Source: SABY01 sp964593705
Lineage (GTDB): Bacteria; Bacteroidota; Bacteroidia; Bacteroidales; 4484-276
Reading direction: 5' to 3'
Length of the DNA: 64,000 nt
Assembly: GCA_964593705.1 (NCBI GenBank)
Contig: CAZQIV010000006.1
Location: forward strand, 1-64,000
Shown here one piece after another: positions 61,901 to 64,000 of this stretch; the first letter of the stretch is position 1, and every line of letters starts with the position of its first letter. The translations under genes were made by a program, and so were the position numbers. The notes under the pieces were generated by a model that was given only the letters and a program-made list of their open reading frames with translations, made no database searches and was not told the DNA's origin.

Positions 61901-62038
61901 ATCCCTGATTTGGAGAGGTGCCGGTAAATCGGGCATCTGATCGATTCGGGAAATAGATAATTGTCCCGGCTGAGTCATCACTTGCAAGGAGGCAATCAAA
62001 AATGTGATTATCAAAAGTGAACGTATCATAGTTCTCAA
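58919..62038 (-). CDS. LamG-containing T9SS protein with unknown alpha-rich domain
   Basis: A 1039-residue secreted protein with a signal peptide ending near QVMTQ. Residues ~30-480 form an alpha-rich region with repeated helices and many Trp/Tyr/Asp (DDWWYDVMPNVYFYQL, GSIAWLLYNAYNETGSRKYFEGA, YGTLAAARMNAINE, GGNDYAFVMNGFQQAAAL); this looks like an (alpha/alpha)-barrel hydrolase or lyase, but I recognise no family. Beta domains follow (~500-740), with Ig-like text. A LamG/concanavalin-like domain lies at ~745-950 (ADRFHATASG, GSVDEVKLWDREI), and a T9SS sorting domain ends the protein. The last ~50 residues nearly match those of the 2864-residue protein (KLDIQNIKPGMYVLKI). It lies next to a GH13 gene, so a glycan-degrading role is plausible. 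Confidence 0.7.
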   Translation of the reverse strand: MRTMIRSLLIITFLIASLQVMTQPGQLSISRIDQMPDLPAPLQIRDWTTVTINYDNFVFDLEKSGQYLPLSRPGTAGEFNYPDNIPLFLDSYVGVDNHLHQAEAINILPAIIGASLVGIDKSMQNGRNWVAMSKDFFNLENGQNVYLNGYSTTSGDDWWYDVMPNVYFYQLKALYPNAAPEFSNQFTSVADRWLNCLYQLEGSTKPWNTPYMNYRAFNLTTGLPLTTGVPEPETAGSIAWLLYNAYNETGSRKYFEGAQLAMDFLGAFESNPSYELQLPYGTLAAARMNAINECNYPLQKMLDWCFDRGDLRAWGAIVGNWGAYDVSGLIGEANDGGNDYAFVMNGFQQAAALAPLPKYDKRYARAIAKWLLNITNASRLFYWDALPQDLQDSYTWASANDPSACIPYESMKEVWQGKTPYATGDAIGGGWAETNLSLYSGSSVGYLAALVKTTNVPEILEIDLNKTDFYGDDSLKAWMYYNPTLNSKQVQVNLPQGTFGIYESITETVLQTSASGTFLLTVPAGEVRLVRLFQAGLVPQNQNGRLYVGDDVLDYHYQYNYTAYLRIKALSTSQNPLVVNSTFTAYCEPGNINPGDEVQYEWFIDDLITGHNQSQATLVAPPLPAQIVLRCLISANGQTAEDTLHLQVVEHIATPPVVTGIEAASKYTATGDINTFTALVEPAPGEILDYFWTATTGILNQTVGASVTWLAPDDPVVGTITVQVMNQNLLTTTISTGALVKDTSFAAQTPLIWYPFDANNLNAAADRFHATASGVTKTDDARSVPLLAYRFTSGENIIYTENNDDLNFTDAVSLSCWVKCEQLGSERFIISHGSWQQRYKLSITPEGKLRWTIKTSNSIIDLDDSSAIELNRYYHVFACYTGYSVELYVDGVLDSFKAFSGSILPSTKPFTIGRVDNIETLYALRGSVDEVKLWDREIPISQIEQLKNQWATPAGIDENEAIHLIYPNPANNYLAITIDNFKINNENYIELISSTGNIVLKKDILQKHTKLDIQNIKPGMYVLKIIQGGEYSLKKVIVQ

Positions 62039-62164
62039 GTTTAATCGGTTTGGTTCTACTATCCTTTTTGTGAAACTATAATTATTCTTTTTTCAGATGA
62101 AAAATTGTTAATAGATTTCTCTCCGCCAGCTGGCGGATCGAAAAGACAAGAATAAGGTTTTGCA

Positions 62165-62211
62165 TGGGGTGGATGAAAGTGGGCGCGAAGCGCCCACTTT
62201 CATCCACCCCA
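62165..62211. repeat. 22-bp perfect inverted repeat
   Basis: Arms 62165-62186 and 62190-62211 are perfectly complementary with only a GAA loop: an exceptionally stable hairpin. It lies in the 291-bp gap between the GH13 gene and the 1039-residue gene and could terminate GH13 transcription or be a REP-type element. A degenerate dispersed repeat (GTCACCTCGAAGGAGTG...) follows at ~62228-62262. Confidence 0.85.
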
Positions 62212-62329
62212 ATAAACCCACCAAAGTCTTGTCACCTCGAAGGAGTGAAGCGACTGAGAGGTCTGGTCTATCATTGAATTTGAATACCTTACAAATATTT
62301 GTAATTACTACACCATATTTCTAATCCTT

Positions 62330-63955
62330 TTAATGCCGGTAGATCAAAAAGTTATTGGTCTTCAAAATCACGTTTCCCATTAGTAGTTCTGCACCCAAAG
62401 GCAGTTCTATTGTAGTTTCTTTTCCAAAGTTGAGGACAAGTGAAATTTTATCAGCATTAAAAGTACGGGTAAAGTGTATTTGTTTATCAATAAGTTCCAG
62501 GCTTTCATAGTTTCCATATTGCAGTGTTTTTTCCTGGTTTCTCAGAGTTATCAGCGAAGCATAAGTATTCAGGATTGAATTATCCTGCCCATGTAAGTAT
62601 TGAACATTTACACTCTTGTAATTATCATGGATTTTTATCCACGGCTTTCCTGTTGAAAATCCCGCGTATGTACTTTCGTCCCATTGCATTGGGCTGCGTG
62701 ATTTGTCCCTGTTGTGCAGGTTTCCTTCAAGAAGTGCTTCCTCAGTTGTCTTGCCTGTTTGTATGGCCAAATGATAATGTGTCTTACCCTGAATGTCAAC
62801 TATTTCATCAAATTCGGTAGCGATGATGTTTTGCATTCCTATCTCTTCGCCATAATAAACAAATGGAACGCCCTGGGCTGTTAGCATCAGTGCTGCAAGG
62901 GTCTTGGCTCTTTCGGTATTACCTTCCGCCAAACGATCCATTAGTCGCGGCATATCGTGACTTCCGAAAAATAAAGTGGGATAATCTGGCATGTCGTTTT
63001 CCATACTTTGTAATTCGTTGAAAATCCGTTCGACATTAAATTCCGGGATGCTGCCAAAATTGAAGTTAAACGCCACGTCCATCATATCGTCAGCCTGATA
63101 TTGACTTAGTACATTCAATTTGTCGCTGCCAATTTCACCCACTAAAAACTTGTTTTCATACTCATTCACCGTAGATTTTATAATCCTGATTGCTCTCTTC
63201 ACCCCTGGCTGATCAATGTCGTTGATGTGTTCCTGTTTCCCATTTTTCATAGGATTGTCAGCTGATATCCCGTCAGTAGTCAGGAAATTTATTACGTCCA
63301 TTCTAAACCCGTCGATACCAAGGTTGAGCCAATAGCGGAGTACATTTTGAATTTCTTCGACAAGCTGTGGATTCGACCAGTTGAGATCGGCCATTCTCAC
63401 ATCAAACTTGTGATAATAATATTGGTTTGTAAGCGTGTCCAATTCCCAGGCATCGCCACCAAAAAAGGACTCCCAGTTATTTGGGGTCTCGCGCCAGATA
63501 TAATAATCGCGGTATGGATTGTCGGGAGCTTTCCTGGATTCCTGAAACCATTTGCTATCCGTTGAAGTATGGTTCACCACCATATCCATGATAACCTTAA
63601 TCCCGCGCCGATGGGCCTCGTTCAGGAATTCCTTGAAATCATCGGTGTTGCCATAAATTGGATCAATGTCGTAGTAACTTGCCACATCGTAGCCATTATC
63701 AACCTTTGGCGATTTAAGAAATGGGGTAAGCCAGATACCCCTAATACCAAGCGATTGCAGGTAATCCAATCTTGAGGTCAAGCCCTTAAAATCGCTGTAT
63801 CCACTGCCATCGCTATCCTGGTAACTCGGCATATAAATCTGGTAAAATACCGCCTCCTTCCACCATTTTTCCGGGGTGGCTATCTGTCCGGATTGTGCAA
63901 CGGCAGCGGAACTGATAAGGATGAACAAGTATGTAAAGATATTTTTAATCATCAA
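62330..63955 (-). CDS. GH13 alpha-amylase/alpha-glucosidase
   Basis: A 541-residue secreted or periplasmic enzyme: signal peptide ending AAVAQ (~21), then a GH13 (beta/alpha)8 barrel. Conserved regions in order: DMVVNHTS (region I), GIDGFRMDVINF with the catalytic nucleophile Asp (II), LVGEIGS with the acid/base Glu (III), and FGSHDMPR with the transition-state-stabilising Asp (IV). QIYMPSYQDSDGSGYSDFKGL and DLNWSNPQ place it in the oligo-1,6-glucosidase/neopullulanase-like subgroup acting on alpha-glucan oligosaccharides. The C-terminal beta domain is complete. It would complement the SusCDEF locus at 19.6-27 kb even though it is ~36 kb away. Confidence 0.93.
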   Translation of the reverse strand: MMIKNIFTYLFILISSAAVAQSGQIATPEKWWKEAVFYQIYMPSYQDSDGSGYSDFKGLTSRLDYLQSLGIRGIWLTPFLKSPKVDNGYDVASYYDIDPIYGNTDDFKEFLNEAHRRGIKVIMDMVVNHTSTDSKWFQESRKAPDNPYRDYYIWRETPNNWESFFGGDAWELDTLTNQYYYHKFDVRMADLNWSNPQLVEEIQNVLRYWLNLGIDGFRMDVINFLTTDGISADNPMKNGKQEHINDIDQPGVKRAIRIIKSTVNEYENKFLVGEIGSDKLNVLSQYQADDMMDVAFNFNFGSIPEFNVERIFNELQSMENDMPDYPTLFFGSHDMPRLMDRLAEGNTERAKTLAALMLTAQGVPFVYYGEEIGMQNIIATEFDEIVDIQGKTHYHLAIQTGKTTEEALLEGNLHNRDKSRSPMQWDESTYAGFSTGKPWIKIHDNYKSVNVQYLHGQDNSILNTYASLITLRNQEKTLQYGNYESLELIDKQIHFTRTFNADKISLVLNFGKETTIELPLGAELLMGNVILKTNNFLIYRH

Positions 63956-64000
63956 ATAAAAATAAATCAGTAAAAAAGAGGAAGGCTCAAATTTCTGCTA

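Noticed and set aside
1..64000. tRNA or rRNA genes
   Set aside because: No cloverleaf with a TTCGAATC-type T-loop and no rRNA-like stretch was noticed while reading; short RNA genes could still be missed.

Overview
The window is an AT-rich chromosomal segment of a Bacteroidota bacterium, most like an environmental Bacteroidales/Marinilabiliales-type polysaccharide degrader. Evidence: two SusC/SusD pairs, many secreted proteins with C-terminal type IX secretion (T9SS) sorting domains, Bacteroidota-type lipoprotein signals, promoters of the TTTG-N19-21-TAnnTTTG class and no Shine-Dalgarno dependence. No rRNA, tRNA, intact IS element, prophage or CRISPR array was seen.

Layout. 1-4.5 kb: rpmH (L34), a DUF4143-type ATPase, then a scar-like stretch of broken HigB/RelE toxin fragments, a beta-helix lipoprotein, a YhcG/DUF1016 nuclease with a hairpin-repeat insertion, and the truncated N-terminus of what looks like a type IIG restriction enzyme. 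4.5-17 kb: a probable beta-glucan locus (GH144-like enzyme, GH30 lipoprotein, SusD, SusC, PKD lipoprotein), interrupted by a two-gene restriction-modification system (NotI-like endonuclease plus D12 adenine methylase), a truncated antitoxin and a 13-copy 10-bp repeat. 17-27 kb: a probable alpha-glucan locus, with a non-catalytic multi-domain binding protein divergent from a susC-D-E-F-like operon. 27-33.6 kb: Xre/RES toxin-antitoxin pair, Rpn-type nuclease, lepA, a RelE-type toxin-antitoxin pair and a membrane protein. 33.9-36.8 kb: translation operon rplM-rpsI-rpsB-tsf (leftward). 37.4-38.8 kb: di-heme cytochrome c peroxidase.

39-52 kb holds a 2864-residue and an 893-residue BspA-like T9SS surface protein. 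Each is preceded by a paralogous ~50-residue protein gene, and each such pair is preceded by a matching promoter and an identical 54-bp upstream block carrying ACCTTA boxes in 11-bp phase. This duplicated regulatory element/micro-ORF/surface-protein cassette is the strongest candidate here for an undescribed system. 52-58.4 kb: repeat-rich DNA, a second DUF4143 ATPase lying between ~247-bp direct repeats, a MITE-like element, and a three-gene two-component operon (receiver with internal deletion, TPR histidine kinase, LuxR-type response regulator). 58.9-64 kb: a large LamG/T9SS protein with an alpha-rich N-terminal half of unknown activity, whose 3' end and downstream DNA are paralogous to those of the 2864-residue gene, and a GH13 alpha-glucosidase/amylase.

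The window thus combines glycan capture and hydrolysis at the outer membrane, T9SS-exported repeat adhesins with their own conserved regulatory leader, and scattered defence/toxin modules, several visibly decayed. All functions are inferred by reading the sequence; no database search was run.
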